A stretch of 17,945 bases of DNA from Methanomassiliicoccaceae archaeon (GCA_009780795.1 WQZJ01000011.1:1-17945), one strand, 5' to 3'. Positions 7,566 through 14,809 are shown, counted from the first letter of the stretch. A program made the numbers and translations. The notes: generated by a model from the letters alone, not told the origin.

Positions 7566-8629
7566 GGTATGTTCTCCTCCGCAGAGACATCGGCCAGCAC
7601 CAATGCCGTTACCGCCTCCAGTACGGATACTGCTCTGGGCACTATGCACGGGTCATGTCTTCCTTTCACGGAGATCGTTACGTCACTCATCGTTCTGATG
7701 TCGACGCTCCTCTGCTCCTTGGATATGGACGGAGTAGGTTTGAACGCCGCACGGAACACCAGTGGCATCCCGTCACTCATACCGCCGACCACGCCGCCCA
7801 TGTTGTTGCTTATTGCTTTGATCCCGCCGTCGATAGTGTACTGGTCGTTACTCTCGGATCCACGCATCTTCGATAGTTTGAAACCTTCCCCGAACTCTAT
7901 TCCCTTGACGGCCGGTATGCCGAAGACGGCCTTCGCCAGCACAGCATCCAAGGAGTCGAACCATATCCCTCCGAAACCTATCGGTAATCCGGTGACCACG
8001 CATTCGGCCACACCGCCCGTGCTGTCGCCGTCCTTCGATGCGTTCAATATCTCGTTCTTCATCTTTTCATCCAATTCGGCGGTGCATGCGCGTGTCGCGT
8101 ATTTCCGAGAGATGAGAGCGTCGTCGATGTTCCTGGAGGATGTATCCTCGATATTACCGACGGACCGTGTGAACGCCGCGAACTTTATTCCATGTGCCGA
8201 GAGTAACTGCTTCGCAACAGCGCCTGCTGCGACGATGGGTGCCGTCAGACGCCCGGAGAACTGACCGCCGCCTCTGACATCATGATCCTTCCATTTGATC
8301 ATCGCGGGAAGGTCCGCATGTCCCGGCCTCGGTACTGATGATATGTCGTCATACTTCGAACTGTCTACGTTACGGTTGGCTATCAACATTATGATAGGCG
8401 TTCCGTCGGTCACGCCGTCCGTTATTCCGGATACGATATCCACGTCGTCATCCTCTTTCCTGGGCGTCCCTATGCCGTCCTTCGGCTTTCTGAGAGCCAT
8501 CTCCTCTTTTATGACGTCGATATCTATGCGCATCCCGGACGGGATGTTCTCAAGTATGCAGCCCACATGCTTTCCGTGGCTCTTTCCGAACAATCGGAAC
8601 CTGATGTTCTTTCCCAACGAGTGCATCAT
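7562..8629 (-). CDS. aroC: Chorismate synthase
   Basis: This FMN-dependent enzyme removes phosphate from EPSP to make chorismate. The 355 residues fit the family. Signature stretches are FGKSHGKHVGC near the N-terminus, RPGHADLPAMIKW, RGGGQFSGRLTAPIVAAGAV and, at the C-terminal end, RHDPCIVPRAVSVLEAVTAL. The gene starts with two consecutive ATG codons (8629 and 8626). The TGA of aroA is embedded in them as ATGATG, with GGAGG at 8634-8638 four bases before the first ATG and seven before the second, so either can be used. The 3' end overlaps tyrA by four bases. Coupled translation with both neighbours is likely. Confidence 0.97.
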   Translation of the reverse strand: MMHSLGKNIRFRLFGKSHGKHVGCILENIPSGMRIDIDVIKEEMALRKPKDGIGTPRKEDDDVDIVSGITDGVTDGTPIIMLIANRNVDSSKYDDISSVPRPGHADLPAMIKWKDHDVRGGGQFSGRLTAPIVAAGAVAKQLLSAHGIKFAAFTRSVGNIEDTSSRNIDDALISRKYATRACTAELDEKMKNEILNASKDGDSTGGVAECVVTGLPIGFGGIWFDSLDAVLAKAVFGIPAVKGIEFGEGFKLSKMRGSESNDQYTIDGGIKAISNNMGGVVGGMSDGMPLVFRAAFKPTPSISKEQRSVDIRTMSDVTISVKGRHDPCIVPRAVSVLEAVTALVLADVSAEENIP

Positions 8630-9903
8630 TCAACCTCCGTTAGCATACCCAGCAGTCTCATGTGCTCAAGGAATAAGGGATACGAGACATCGTAGCAATC
8701 ACTCTTTTTCATTGTGACAGCGTTGTCGCATACAAGTGAGGCGACGGCCGCGGCCATTAGTATGCGGTGATCCTCATGATGCTCTATATTTCCGCCTTTC
8801 AATCGTTCCACGCCGTTGATGACGCACCCATCATCCGTTCCCTCTATATCCGCGCCCAATGAGCTGAGCATGTCCACCGTCGCCCGTATACGGTCGCTCT
8901 CCTTGAACCTCAGCTGCGGTGCGCCGTACAATCTGCTCTTTCCCTTCGCTGTGCTCAGCAGGACGGCGACCACCGGGAAGAGATCAGGGATATCGTTCAT
9001 ATTCACGTCAATTCCATTCAGTTCACCGGAGGATGCGGTTATGGCGTCGTTCTTGACAGTTACATGAGAACCGGCATCCCTCAGGATGTCGACTATCCTC
9101 TTATCGCCCTGAGGGTCGTTCAGGTCAACCTTCTTCACAGTGACCGTTCCTCCCAACGCACCGGCGGTCAGCGGGAACGCGGCGGACGAGAGGTCCGCCG
9201 GCACAGTGATGTCACATCCGCTGTATCCGGCGTTCCCGCGTACGGTTATCTCGTCGTCGGTCATTCGGACATCGGCGCCGAACCTTTCCATCATATTCTT
9301 CGTTATGTCAACATACGGCCGCGATGAGAGGTTCCCTTTTATCGAGATCGTGGTGTCGTTACGCAGCATGGGCGCAGCCATCATCAGCGACGACACGAAC
9401 TGCGAGCTCATGTCCCCGCGTATACTCACATTCCCGCCTTTGTTGGGCCCGCGGATGGTGACAGGCGCCCTTCCCTCGTTCGACTTGCATTCGACACCCA
9501 TCTCTTCGAGGGCATCGAGCAACGGCCCCATTGGCCTAGATCTCAGCGAACTATCACCGGTTATCGTCACAGGGGAGTCGAACATCGACACTATCCCGGT
9601 AAAAAGTCGCATGGTCGTTCCGGAGTTGCCGGCATCCACTACGTCAGCGGGAGCGTGCAACTCGGTACCTTTTATTCTGATCTTGTCGCACAGTCTCCTC
9701 GCGTCCGCACCCATCGCCCGTACGGCGTTAAGCGTGGATATCGTATCCTGAGAATTCAGTGCGTTCGATACCTTGCATTCCTTTGATGACAGCGCTGACA
9801 GGAAGAACGCCCTGTGCGTATGGCTCTTGGACGGAGGCGGTGTAACGGCTCCTTTGAGGGTGCCGCCGGAGAATGTCATTGTTCCTTTACCATTCGGCTG
9901 CAT
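8626..9903 (-). CDS. aroA: 3-phosphoshikimate 1-carboxyvinyltransferase (EPSP synthase)
   Basis: This enzyme joins shikimate-3-phosphate and phosphoenolpyruvate into EPSP. The protein shows PPPSKSHTHRAFF at the N-terminus (substrate-binding Lys, Ser and Arg), AGNSGTTMRLFTGI, DIPDLFPVVAVL with the catalytic Asp, RFKESDRIR and HHEDHRILMAAAV. The chosen start, ATG 9903, lies one base after the shikimate kinase stop and has GAGGT just upstream; it gives 425 residues. ATG 9882 (418 residues, AAAGGAA upstream) fits the usual family N-terminus equally well, and the frame is also open to 9942. The 3' end overlaps the tandem ATG of aroC. GNSGTT rather than GNAGTA resembles the Bacillus-type enzymes. 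Confidence 0.96.
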   Translation of the reverse strand: MQPNGKGTMTFSGGTLKGAVTPPPSKSHTHRAFFLSALSSKECKVSNALNSQDTISTLNAVRAMGADARRLCDKIRIKGTELHAPADVVDAGNSGTTMRLFTGIVSMFDSPVTITGDSSLRSRPMGPLLDALEEMGVECKSNEGRAPVTIRGPNKGGNVSIRGDMSSQFVSSLMMAAPMLRNDTTISIKGNLSSRPYVDITKNMMERFGADVRMTDDEITVRGNAGYSGCDITVPADLSSAAFPLTAGALGGTVTVKKVDLNDPQGDKRIVDILRDAGSHVTVKNDAITASSGELNGIDVNMNDIPDLFPVVAVLLSTAKGKSRLYGAPQLRFKESDRIRATVDMLSSLGADIEGTDDGCVINGVERLKGGNIEHHEDHRILMAAAVASLVCDNAVTMKKSDCYDVSYPLFLEHMRLLGMLTEVE

Positions 9904-9904
9904 G

Positions 9905-10750
9905 TTACCTCGTCCTTGTGACAATTGATATGTATCCGTCATGGTCCAGGTCCTTTAAGAAGGATTTCCCGTCCCCCTTCGCAACGACCACCGATACCGC
10001 CGGACCCGTTCCGGAGACGCCGGCGGCCAGAGCGCCGTTGTTGACAGCGCTCGTTGAAACGCGGTCCTCTATGTTCAAGGCGATCGCGACCAGTCTACCG
10101 TTCTCGGTGAGTGCGGAGAGCCAATCTCTCTCCGCGAGACGCAGTATATCGGTCATCCTCTCGGAAAGGGCGTACAGCCTCTGCTTGTCAAGGGAAGGTT
10201 TGCGTATCTTCCTATCGGGGACGAGAAGGATCACATCGTACTCTTCCGCCGCGGTTCGCCGCAGTATCGTATCATTCTTGTTATCGGTGATGACCAGACC
10301 GCCGAGGTGGCATGCGCATGCGTCATCGAACGCGCCGGTGACGGTCACGTTAGCCTCTCGGGCACATCTCGTACCGAGACGTATCATCTCTATTGTGTCT
10401 TCCTCTTTATCGTTAAATCCTCTTCCGTGTTCGTTCCGTATCCATCCGGAGACCGCCGATATCACGGCGTTGCACGCGGAGCTGGAGCTCTTGAGCCCTC
10501 TGGACACCGGTATCTCGGAATCCACGGAAAGGGACCAGTCGTCCGGTTCCATGACGCCGAAATGTTCGAAGACGTTCTTTACGCATATCATAGCCATCCC
10601 GGTGTCCTCGTCCGGGTCGTTGATTATCCTCACGCCCTTCCCCGAACCGCCGGCAACGAAGCAGGCACGGGTCTTGAGATCTATACCGACGGCAGCGCCC
10701 GTACCGCAAGGTATGGCGTTCACTACGGTCACGGCGCCGTATGACATCAT
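9905..10750 (-). CDS. aroK: Archaeal shikimate kinase, GHMP family
   Basis: This enzyme phosphorylates shikimate with ATP. It belongs to the GHMP kinase superfamily used by archaea, not to the P-loop AroK of bacteria. The 281 residues show AIPCGTGAAVGIDL near the N-terminus, the ATP-binding PVSRGLKSSSSACNAV (about 81-96) and the C-terminal GVSGTGPAVSVVV glycine loop. Position between the dehydratase/dehydrogenase fusion and EPSP synthase agrees with this substrate rather than homoserine or mevalonate. The start is a tandem ATG ATG (10750, 10747) with the upstream gene's TGA embedded, preceded by GAGGGA. The stop is TAA, one base before the aroA ATG. Confidence 0.93.
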   Translation of the reverse strand: MMSYGAVTVVNAIPCGTGAAVGIDLKTRACFVAGGSGKGVRIINDPDEDTGMAMICVKNVFEHFGVMEPDDWSLSVDSEIPVSRGLKSSSSACNAVISAVSGWIRNEHGRGFNDKEEDTIEMIRLGTRCAREANVTVTGAFDDACACHLGGLVITDNKNDTILRRTAAEEYDVILLVPDRKIRKPSLDKQRLYALSERMTDILRLAERDWLSALTENGRLVAIALNIEDRVSTSAVNNGALAAGVSGTGPAVSVVVAKGDGKSFLKDLDHDGYISIVTRTR

Positions 10751-12072
10751 ACGGCATCCCTCATCACTTCATACGGTATCTTGGCACCAGTGAACAGCTC
10801 GAACGCCCTCAGGCCCTGATGCACGAGCATCTCCTCCCCCCTTACGATCTTACATCCGCGCTCAGCGGCAACATCATTCAGATGGGTGTCCCCATACACC
10901 ATATCGAACACGACCTGTTCACGAGCTATCTGGTCTATGCGCACCGGATAATCCAAGCGGTCGCTGCTTTTGTTCAATGGGATGCAATTGACGATAAGAT
11001 CATAACTTTTCACGGCCACTGATTCTCTCTCCCTCGCGGTGACGGCAAGGTCCCGTGATATGGATCTCATGGTATCCGCGTTCCTGCCGGTGACCGTGAC
11101 GTCGCAACCGTTCTCAGAAAGGAAATAAGCACATGACCTGGCGGCGCCCCCGGAACCGAGTACCAGTGCCCTCATTCCGTTCACGTGAACGGAGTTCATC
11201 TTCAGTGCCGCGTCTATTCCGTGAACATCCGTGTTATGTCCGGTCAGTTCTCCGTTATCGTTGACGACGGTGTTGACGGCGCCGACATCCTCCGATATCC
11301 CGTCGAGGGTGTCCAGCTGATCGATGATGTCAGTCTTGTACGGTTTTGTGACGTTCATTCCTCGTATGTTAAAATTCACCATCAGTTCGCCGACGCGGTC
11401 GGCGGACGCGGTGTCGAATCTCAGAGATATGCCGTTGATGCCTGAGTGCGCGAAGGCAGCATTCTGCATGCCAGGCGTCCTTGTGTAATCTATGCCGCAT
11501 CCGACGATACCGGTGACCATGCAGTCATCCCCTAACCGTCTGATCTCGGAGACTTTCATCTGCCCCGGTGCGGTCTCCCTGCTCACGTATGAGAATGCGA
11601 ACTCGTTCCCCATGGTCTCGTTCCGTACACGCGTTATCCTGCCGAGTTCGCTCATCCCTATGATCACGTGCTTCCTGCCGATCAAGCGGGAGGCGTCGAA
11701 TAACGTCATGATGTCACTCACAGAATTCACGGTGAACGCGCCTTTCACTATGTCCCCGTTCATTGACGATAATATACGAAGGACCTCCTCGACGGACGGC
11801 GTTCCGGTGAAGTCGTGATATGACGTCATCACGCCGGCGGATCTGCCGCCGGCGGCCGAACGGTCGGCTTCGCCGATGTCCGTGAGCCATCCGTCGGGTA
11901 TCATGGACGGTATGATGTCTCCCTTGAAGGTTATCAGGCCTGTTTGTCCCCTTCTCAGTATGCCGTCCGGAACGGTATCGAATATGTCCGTTCGTATCTC
12001 TATCACGTCAGCTTTTTCGAGTTCGCCGGAACGGACGTCACCGACGGAGCCGAGGGATGCGCAGATCCTCAT
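10747..12072 (-). CDS. aroDE: Fused 3-dehydroquinate dehydratase (type I) / shikimate dehydrogenase
   Basis: This two-domain protein dehydrates 3-dehydroquinate and reduces the product to shikimate with NADPH. Domain 1 (about 1-190) is a type I dehydroquinase with the EIRTD motif (Glu25), SYHDF (His86), the Schiff-base Lys110 in DIVKGAF, and APGQ. Domain 2 (about 190-441) is a shikimate dehydrogenase with NVTKPYK (catalytic Lys246), GHNTDVHG (Asp282), the dinucleotide loop LGSGGAARS and the C-terminal MLVHQGLRAFELFTG. The usual shikimate-binding HSxSPxMHN is replaced here by YTRTPGMQN (196-204). The start overlaps the upstream stop by one base (TGATG), with AAGGGAG upstream. Fusions of these two enzymes are known in plants and some microbes. 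Confidence 0.94.
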   Translation of the reverse strand: MRICASLGSVGDVRSGELEKADVIEIRTDIFDTVPDGILRRGQTGLITFKGDIIPSMIPDGWLTDIGEADRSAAGGRSAGVMTSYHDFTGTPSVEEVLRILSSMNGDIVKGAFTVNSVSDIMTLFDASRLIGRKHVIIGMSELGRITRVRNETMGNEFAFSYVSRETAPGQMKVSEIRRLGDDCMVTGIVGCGIDYTRTPGMQNAAFAHSGINGISLRFDTASADRVGELMVNFNIRGMNVTKPYKTDIIDQLDTLDGISEDVGAVNTVVNDNGELTGHNTDVHGIDAALKMNSVHVNGMRALVLGSGGAARSCAYFLSENGCDVTVTGRNADTMRSISRDLAVTARERESVAVKSYDLIVNCIPLNKSSDRLDYPVRIDQIAREQVVFDMVYGDTHLNDVAAERGCKIVRGEEMLVHQGLRAFELFTGAKIPYEVMRDAV

Positions 12073-13085
12073 CAGGACTCCCTTATCTTCTCTTTGACCG
12101 GCATGCCGAAGTGCCTTCCGCCCTCGTCGAGGAACACAAGTACCTCGTCCCCTTTCTTCAATTCGTTAACTGATACGGAACCGCCGGGCGTGACCATCTT
12201 CACCGTTTCGGCGTTCTGAAGTATCGTTGTGTACTCGTCATCTCCGTGAACGGCCGTGACGATGAGCATCGGTCTGAGCTCCGTCTTGCACCGTCCTATG
12301 GACCCTACCTTCGTTCCGCCGAGACGGTCCACCAGGAGCACATCATCACCCGCCTTCAGTTCTGACAGGTATCGGGTCTTCCCGTCGGGCATCATCATGT
12401 ACGCGTGAACCGCGCCCGCATTCACTCTGAAAGGACGGGCGGCAACGTATCCGTTCTCCTCGCTCTCCGACTGTACGAGGAATAAACACGATGACTGCGA
12501 ACCGATGAGCATACCCTCGCCCGGGACCATGGCGGAACATGTGTCCACACACACTCTGTCACCGGTCTGTATGTTGCGTACGCTGACGATCTTCACCGCA
12601 GTCAACCGCACCGATCCGGCATTGCCCGCCTTTTCTATGACGCCCTTCACATCCTTCGGTTCTTGAACATTCACGACTATCCCGTCGGTACCTTTCTCAA
12701 GTATCTTCCCGCACAGTTCCGCGTCCTCGGATGACGAGACGCACGCCATTATCTTCGTCTTCCCCGCCGCAGCGGCAATGAGGTTCTCGAACGGGATCAC
12801 AGACCAGTCCTTGGTCAGTACGACCATGACGTCAATTTTACCGCATGATCTCATCGCATCGTCCTGGTCCTCCGGCGACGATATGGTTATGACCTTCCCG
12901 TCAACGTATCCGGACAGCGTTCCGTCATCGTTCACGATAAGCTCGACCTTCCCGAGCGACGAGAATGACTCGTCGCCGGGTCGTATGATGAATACGCCGA
13001 TACCACTCTCCAATCCCGATTTCAATAACTCCTTTCTTTCCGTGGGGTCATCCGGGACGTCAACTCTCATCCATATGTCCTTCAT
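12072..13085 (-). CDS. aroB': 3-dehydroquinate synthase II (archaeal AroB')
   Basis: This enzyme converts ADTH oxidatively to 3-dehydroquinate with NAD in the archaeal pathway; it is unrelated to bacterial AroB. The 337 residues carry long family stretches: MVPGEGMLIGSQSSCLFLV, ARPFRVNAGAVHAYMMMPDG, KTRYLSELKAGDDVLLVD, ILQNAETVKMV and, near the C-terminus, LKKGDEVLVFLDEGGRHFG. The start is ATG 13085, four bases after the upstream stop; the site before it (AAGTGATC) is weak, so translation probably continues from the ADTH synthase gene. This is the second gene of the operon, in reaction order. Confidence 0.95.
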   Translation of the reverse strand: MKDIWMRVDVPDDPTERKELLKSGLESGIGVFIIRPGDESFSSLGKVELIVNDDGTLSGYVDGKVITISSPEDQDDAMRSCGKIDVMVVLTKDWSVIPFENLIAAAAGKTKIMACVSSSEDAELCGKILEKGTDGIVVNVQEPKDVKGVIEKAGNAGSVRLTAVKIVSVRNIQTGDRVCVDTCSAMVPGEGMLIGSQSSCLFLVQSESEENGYVAARPFRVNAGAVHAYMMMPDGKTRYLSELKAGDDVLLVDRLGGTKVGSIGRCKTELRPMLIVTAVHGDDEYTTILQNAETVKMVTPGGSVSVNELKKGDEVLVFLDEGGRHFGMPVKEKIRES

Positions 13086-13089
13086 GTGA

Positions 13090-13881
13090 TCACTTAAGTA
13101 ATTTTGTGGCTTCTTTTACACTCATGCCATTCATCACGATCCCGGATATGGCTTCCGTCATCGCCCTGGGGTCCTTGTGCTGGAAGATGTTCCTGCCTAT
13201 GGACACGCCTTTTCCTCCCGCTTCCATGGAGTCGTGCACCATGTTCAGTATATCGGCATCGGAGTTCATCTGCGGGCCGCCGGCGATGAGCACAGGTGCT
13301 AACGCACCTTTGACAACATCCCTGAACGAATCGACATCCCCGGTGTAGCTGACCTTGATGAGGTCGGCGCCCAGTTCGGTGGCGACTCTCGCACAGTGTG
13401 CGACGGTGGCAGGATCGAATTGATTCTTAACGGTCGGACCACGGGCGTACGCCATCACCAGGAGAGGCATCCCCCATTCCGAGCATGATCTTGACACTTT
13501 GCCCAGATCGGACAGCATCTGAGGTTCGCTCTCGGCTCCCAGATTCACATGGATCGAAACAGCATCGGCGCCGACCTTGATGGCTTCCTCAACGGTCGCC
13601 ACCAGAACCTTCGAATCGGATGTGGAGCCGATGTTGGTGGACGCGGACAGATGTAATATCAGACCTACGTCGTGACCTCCGGTCCTGTGCCCGTACGGTA
13701 TGATCCCTTTCTGCATAAGGACCGCCGTGGCCCCGCCGTCGCTGACGGCGTTCACCGTCGTCTTCATATCAATTATACCGTTCACCGGTCCGATCGATAT
13801 CCCGTGGTCAAGGGGTACGATCACCGCGTTACCGGTCTTCCTGTCGATTATCCTTTCGGTTCTTATGCTCTTTCCGGACAT
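13090..13881 (-). CDS. aroA': 2-amino-3,7-dideoxy-D-threo-hept-6-ulosonate (ADTH) synthase
   Basis: This aldolase-type enzyme makes ADTH from 6-deoxy-5-ketofructose 1-phosphate and aspartate semialdehyde, replacing the DAHP synthase step. The 263 residues contain VPLDHGISIGP (Asp25), YARGPT (Tyr145) and DLIKVSYTGD (Schiff-base Lys176). Their spacing matches the Asp33/Tyr153/Lys184 set known from Methanocaldococcus. The 3' part with VLIAGGP and SIGRNIFQHKDP forms the phosphate-binding end of the barrel. A fructose-bisphosphate aldolase reading is less likely, because 3-dehydroquinate synthase II follows directly. ATG 13881 has GGAGG seven bases upstream. This is the first gene of the operon; its leader holds a palindrome. 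Confidence 0.94.
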   Translation of the reverse strand: MSGKSIRTERIIDRKTGNAVIVPLDHGISIGPVNGIIDMKTTVNAVSDGGATAVLMQKGIIPYGHRTGGHDVGLILHLSASTNIGSTSDSKVLVATVEEAIKVGADAVSIHVNLGAESEPQMLSDLGKVSRSCSEWGMPLLVMAYARGPTVKNQFDPATVAHCARVATELGADLIKVSYTGDVDSFRDVVKGALAPVLIAGGPQMNSDADILNMVHDSMEAGGKGVSIGRNIFQHKDPRAMTEAISGIVMNGMSVKEATKLLK

Positions 13882-13893
13882 GTCTCAGCCTCC

Positions 13894-13910
13894 GTGTTAC
13901 ATGTTAACAC
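13894..13910 (-). promoter_or_regulatory. Inverted repeat in the leader of the shikimate operon
   Basis: GTGTTA and TAACAC flank a five-base centre, immediately upstream of the GGAGG site of the ADTH synthase gene. Such a position suits a repressor operator or a small mRNA hairpin that masks the ribosome binding site. Function is inferred from position and symmetry only. Confidence 0.35.
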
Positions 13911-13917
13911 GCAACAT

Positions 13918-13928
13918 AGTATTTCAAT
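13918..13928 (-). promoter_or_regulatory. Second, nearer TATA candidate of the shikimate operon
   Basis: Read on the minus strand this is ATTGAAATACT. If used, transcription would begin about 15-20 bases before the ADTH synthase ATG, inside or next to the inverted repeat. The stronger candidate lies at 13977-13987. Confidence 0.25.
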
Positions 13929-13976
13929 CTTTGCAGATCGAAGCAACTTTGCCAATATTTCAACATAGTCGTCTTC

Positions 13977-13987
13977 TTATATAATTT
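13977..13987 (-). promoter_or_regulatory. TATA box of the shikimate operon
   Basis: Minus strand AAATTATATAA is the best TATA match in the gap before the operon. Start of transcription near 13955 would give a leader of about 74 nt holding the palindrome and the GGAGG site. Confidence 0.5.
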
Positions 13988-14011
13988 GCAGTCGGACAGC
14001 AGGTACGAACG

Positions 14012-14022
14012 AAAAAGAAAAA
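14012..14022 (-). terminator. U-rich terminator of the wHTH gene
   Basis: The minus strand reads TTTTTCTTTTT, 87 bases downstream of the regulator's stop and 25 bases before the shikimate operon TATA box. U-tracts without a hairpin are typical archaeal terminators. It separates the regulator transcript from the operon. Confidence 0.45.
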
Positions 14023-14108
14023 GATATCTACAGGGGAACAGACCTTCTCTGAAACGTTCCGTCGACCTCATTGAACAAATGTGTAAAAGCTCAGTATGAG
14101 GATATCAT

Positions 14109-14450
14109 TCACTCATCGTCCTCGGAATGGTCATATGACCTCGAGGACGAAGGATCAACGGGACTCTCAAGGCGATCAAGAATGATCTTCATGTCCATCG
14201 CCAGTATTGCGATCTCCTTCCCCTCTTCGGTAAGGGTGAGATATCGTCCCGCTTTGTGCGTCATTGAGTTCGTGACAGCGATAAGATGGTGGTCTATGAG
14301 CGTATCTATCCTTTTCTGTATGGTCGGACGTGATGATTCCTTGAACGCAGCATATATGTCGCTCTTAAGGGATTTAGGATTGTCACAGATGTAAAGCAGT
14401 ATGGCATGAGCATGCGGCTCCTCCAATATTTTCCATACATCCTTGTTCAT
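14109..14450 (-). CDS. Winged helix-turn-helix transcriptional regulator
   Basis: This 113-residue DNA-binding protein has a winged-helix fold. An N-terminal helix (HAHAILLYICDN) leads to the helix-turn-helix SLKSDIYAAFKESSRPTIQK (about 27-46), a further helix ending IDTLIDHHLIAVT, and a wing at THKAGRYLTLTEEGKEIA. The C-terminal tail is rich in Ser and acidic residues. It resembles archaeal MarR/ArsR-type regulators; the ligand is unknown. A TATA box about 25 bp before ATG 14450, with no ribosome binding site, supports this start and a leaderless mRNA. It lies directly upstream of the shikimate operon on the same strand and divergent from the surface-protein gene, so either could be its target, but no sequence evidence decides. 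Confidence 0.8.
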   Translation of the reverse strand: MNKDVWKILEEPHAHAILLYICDNPKSLKSDIYAAFKESSRPTIQKRIDTLIDHHLIAVTNSMTHKAGRYLTLTEEGKEIAILAMDMKIILDRLESPVDPSSSRSYDHSEDDE

Positions 14451-14469
14451 GATACCACATCAGCGTTAG

Positions 14470-14479
14470 TGTTTAAATC
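14470..14479 (-). promoter_or_regulatory. TATA box of the wHTH gene (leaderless)
   Basis: Minus strand GATTTAAACA is centred about 25 bp upstream of the ATG at 14450, the distance expected for a transcript starting at the start codon. A 23-bp repeat copy lies five bases further upstream. Confidence 0.55.
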
Positions 14480-14484
14480 TTAAC

Positions 14485-14507
14485 TTTACATCCGATGATA
14501 CGTAAAC
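14485..14507. repeat. Copy 1 of a 23-bp imperfect repeat by the wHTH promoter
   Basis: TTTACATC-C-GATGA-T-AC-G-TAA-A-C matches copy 2 (14757-14779) at 19 of 23 positions. It holds the small inverted repeat CATC-n-GATG, and in this copy also the outer arms TTTAC/GTAAA. It sits directly upstream of the regulator's TATA box, as an operator would. Confidence 0.4.
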
Positions 14508-14535
14508 TATAGGTATACGTATGCATGCCAGTTAA

Positions 14536-14555
14536 ATAAATCTCGCTCGATTTAT
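14536..14555. repeat. Inverted repeat ATAAATC-n6-GATTTAT
   Basis: Perfect 7-bp arms surround TCGCTC. It could be a protein-binding site or a hairpin in the AT-rich gap. It overlaps a TATA-like TTAAATAAA ahead of a 17-codon ORF at 14564. Confidence 0.3.
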
Positions 14556-14563
14556 GCGGGACC

Positions 14564-14617
14564 ATGAAGTACGAAATGCCATTAACAGTACTTAAAACAT
14601 TAGTATTTTTCATGTGA
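14564..14617 (+). CDS. Possible 17-residue leaderless small ORF
   Basis: The ATG lies about 27 bp after the centre of TTAAATAAA (14532-14540), the leaderless distance, and encodes a short hydrophobic peptide beginning MKYEMPLTVLK and ending at TGA. A T8/T5-rich stretch at 14702-14719 could end the transcript. Its first residues recall the MKYKK start of the surface protein downstream, so it might also be a decayed signal-peptide copy. There is no family match; this is a weak candidate. Confidence 0.15.
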   Translation: MKYEMPLTVLKTLVFFM

Positions 14618-14756
14618 ATATAAGTTATTTACTTTAGAAATTATCTCAAGTGAAATAAAATAATTGAGTTTACTTTAAATACTATAACAGATTCGACGGC
14701 CTTTTTTTTGTCGATTTTTGTCAATATCACATAAATATCGATAATTAAAAGATATT

Positions 14757-14779
14757 TTTACATCTGATGACACATAACC
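14757..14779. repeat. Copy 2 of the 23-bp imperfect repeat by the surface-protein promoter
   Basis: TTTACATC-T-GATGA-C-AC-A-TAA-C-C matches copy 1 at 19 of 23 positions. It abuts the TATA box at 14780. The CATC-n-GATG core is retained. Confidence 0.4.
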
Positions 14780-14787
14780 ATAAAATA
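14780..14787 (+). promoter_or_regulatory. TATA box candidate of the surface-protein gene
   Basis: ATAAAATA is preceded directly by repeat copy 2. Transcription would begin near 14808-14812 and leave a leader of about 155 nt. Confidence 0.4.
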
Positions 14788-14809
14788 CGCAGGACGCGTT
14801 TGCATCAAT

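Larger units (their letters stand above)
14451..14779. other. AT-rich intergenic region between regulator and surface protein
   Basis: No substantial gene is visible here. The stretch holds the regulator's promoter, both copies of the 23-bp repeat, several TATA-like tracts (TTTAAATACT at 14674-14683), a duplicated TTTACTTTA (14628-14636 and 14669-14677), CTCAA/TTGAG arms (14645-14668), and a TCGAC/GTCGA pair (14693-14714) enclosing a T8 run and followed by T5. No tRNA or CRISPR unit was seen. Confidence 0.6.

Noticed and set aside
9873..10793. 306-residue plus-strand frame opposite the shikimate kinase gene
   Set aside because: It spans three tightly packed minus-strand genes and shows no protein motif; the minus-strand reading has full GHMP kinase motifs.
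13880..13922. Mini-ORF (ATG TTG CGT GTT AAC ATG TAA) on the minus strand as an attenuator leader peptide
   Set aside because: Six codons with no Phe, Tyr or Trp and no terminator/antiterminator pairing visible; likely chance.
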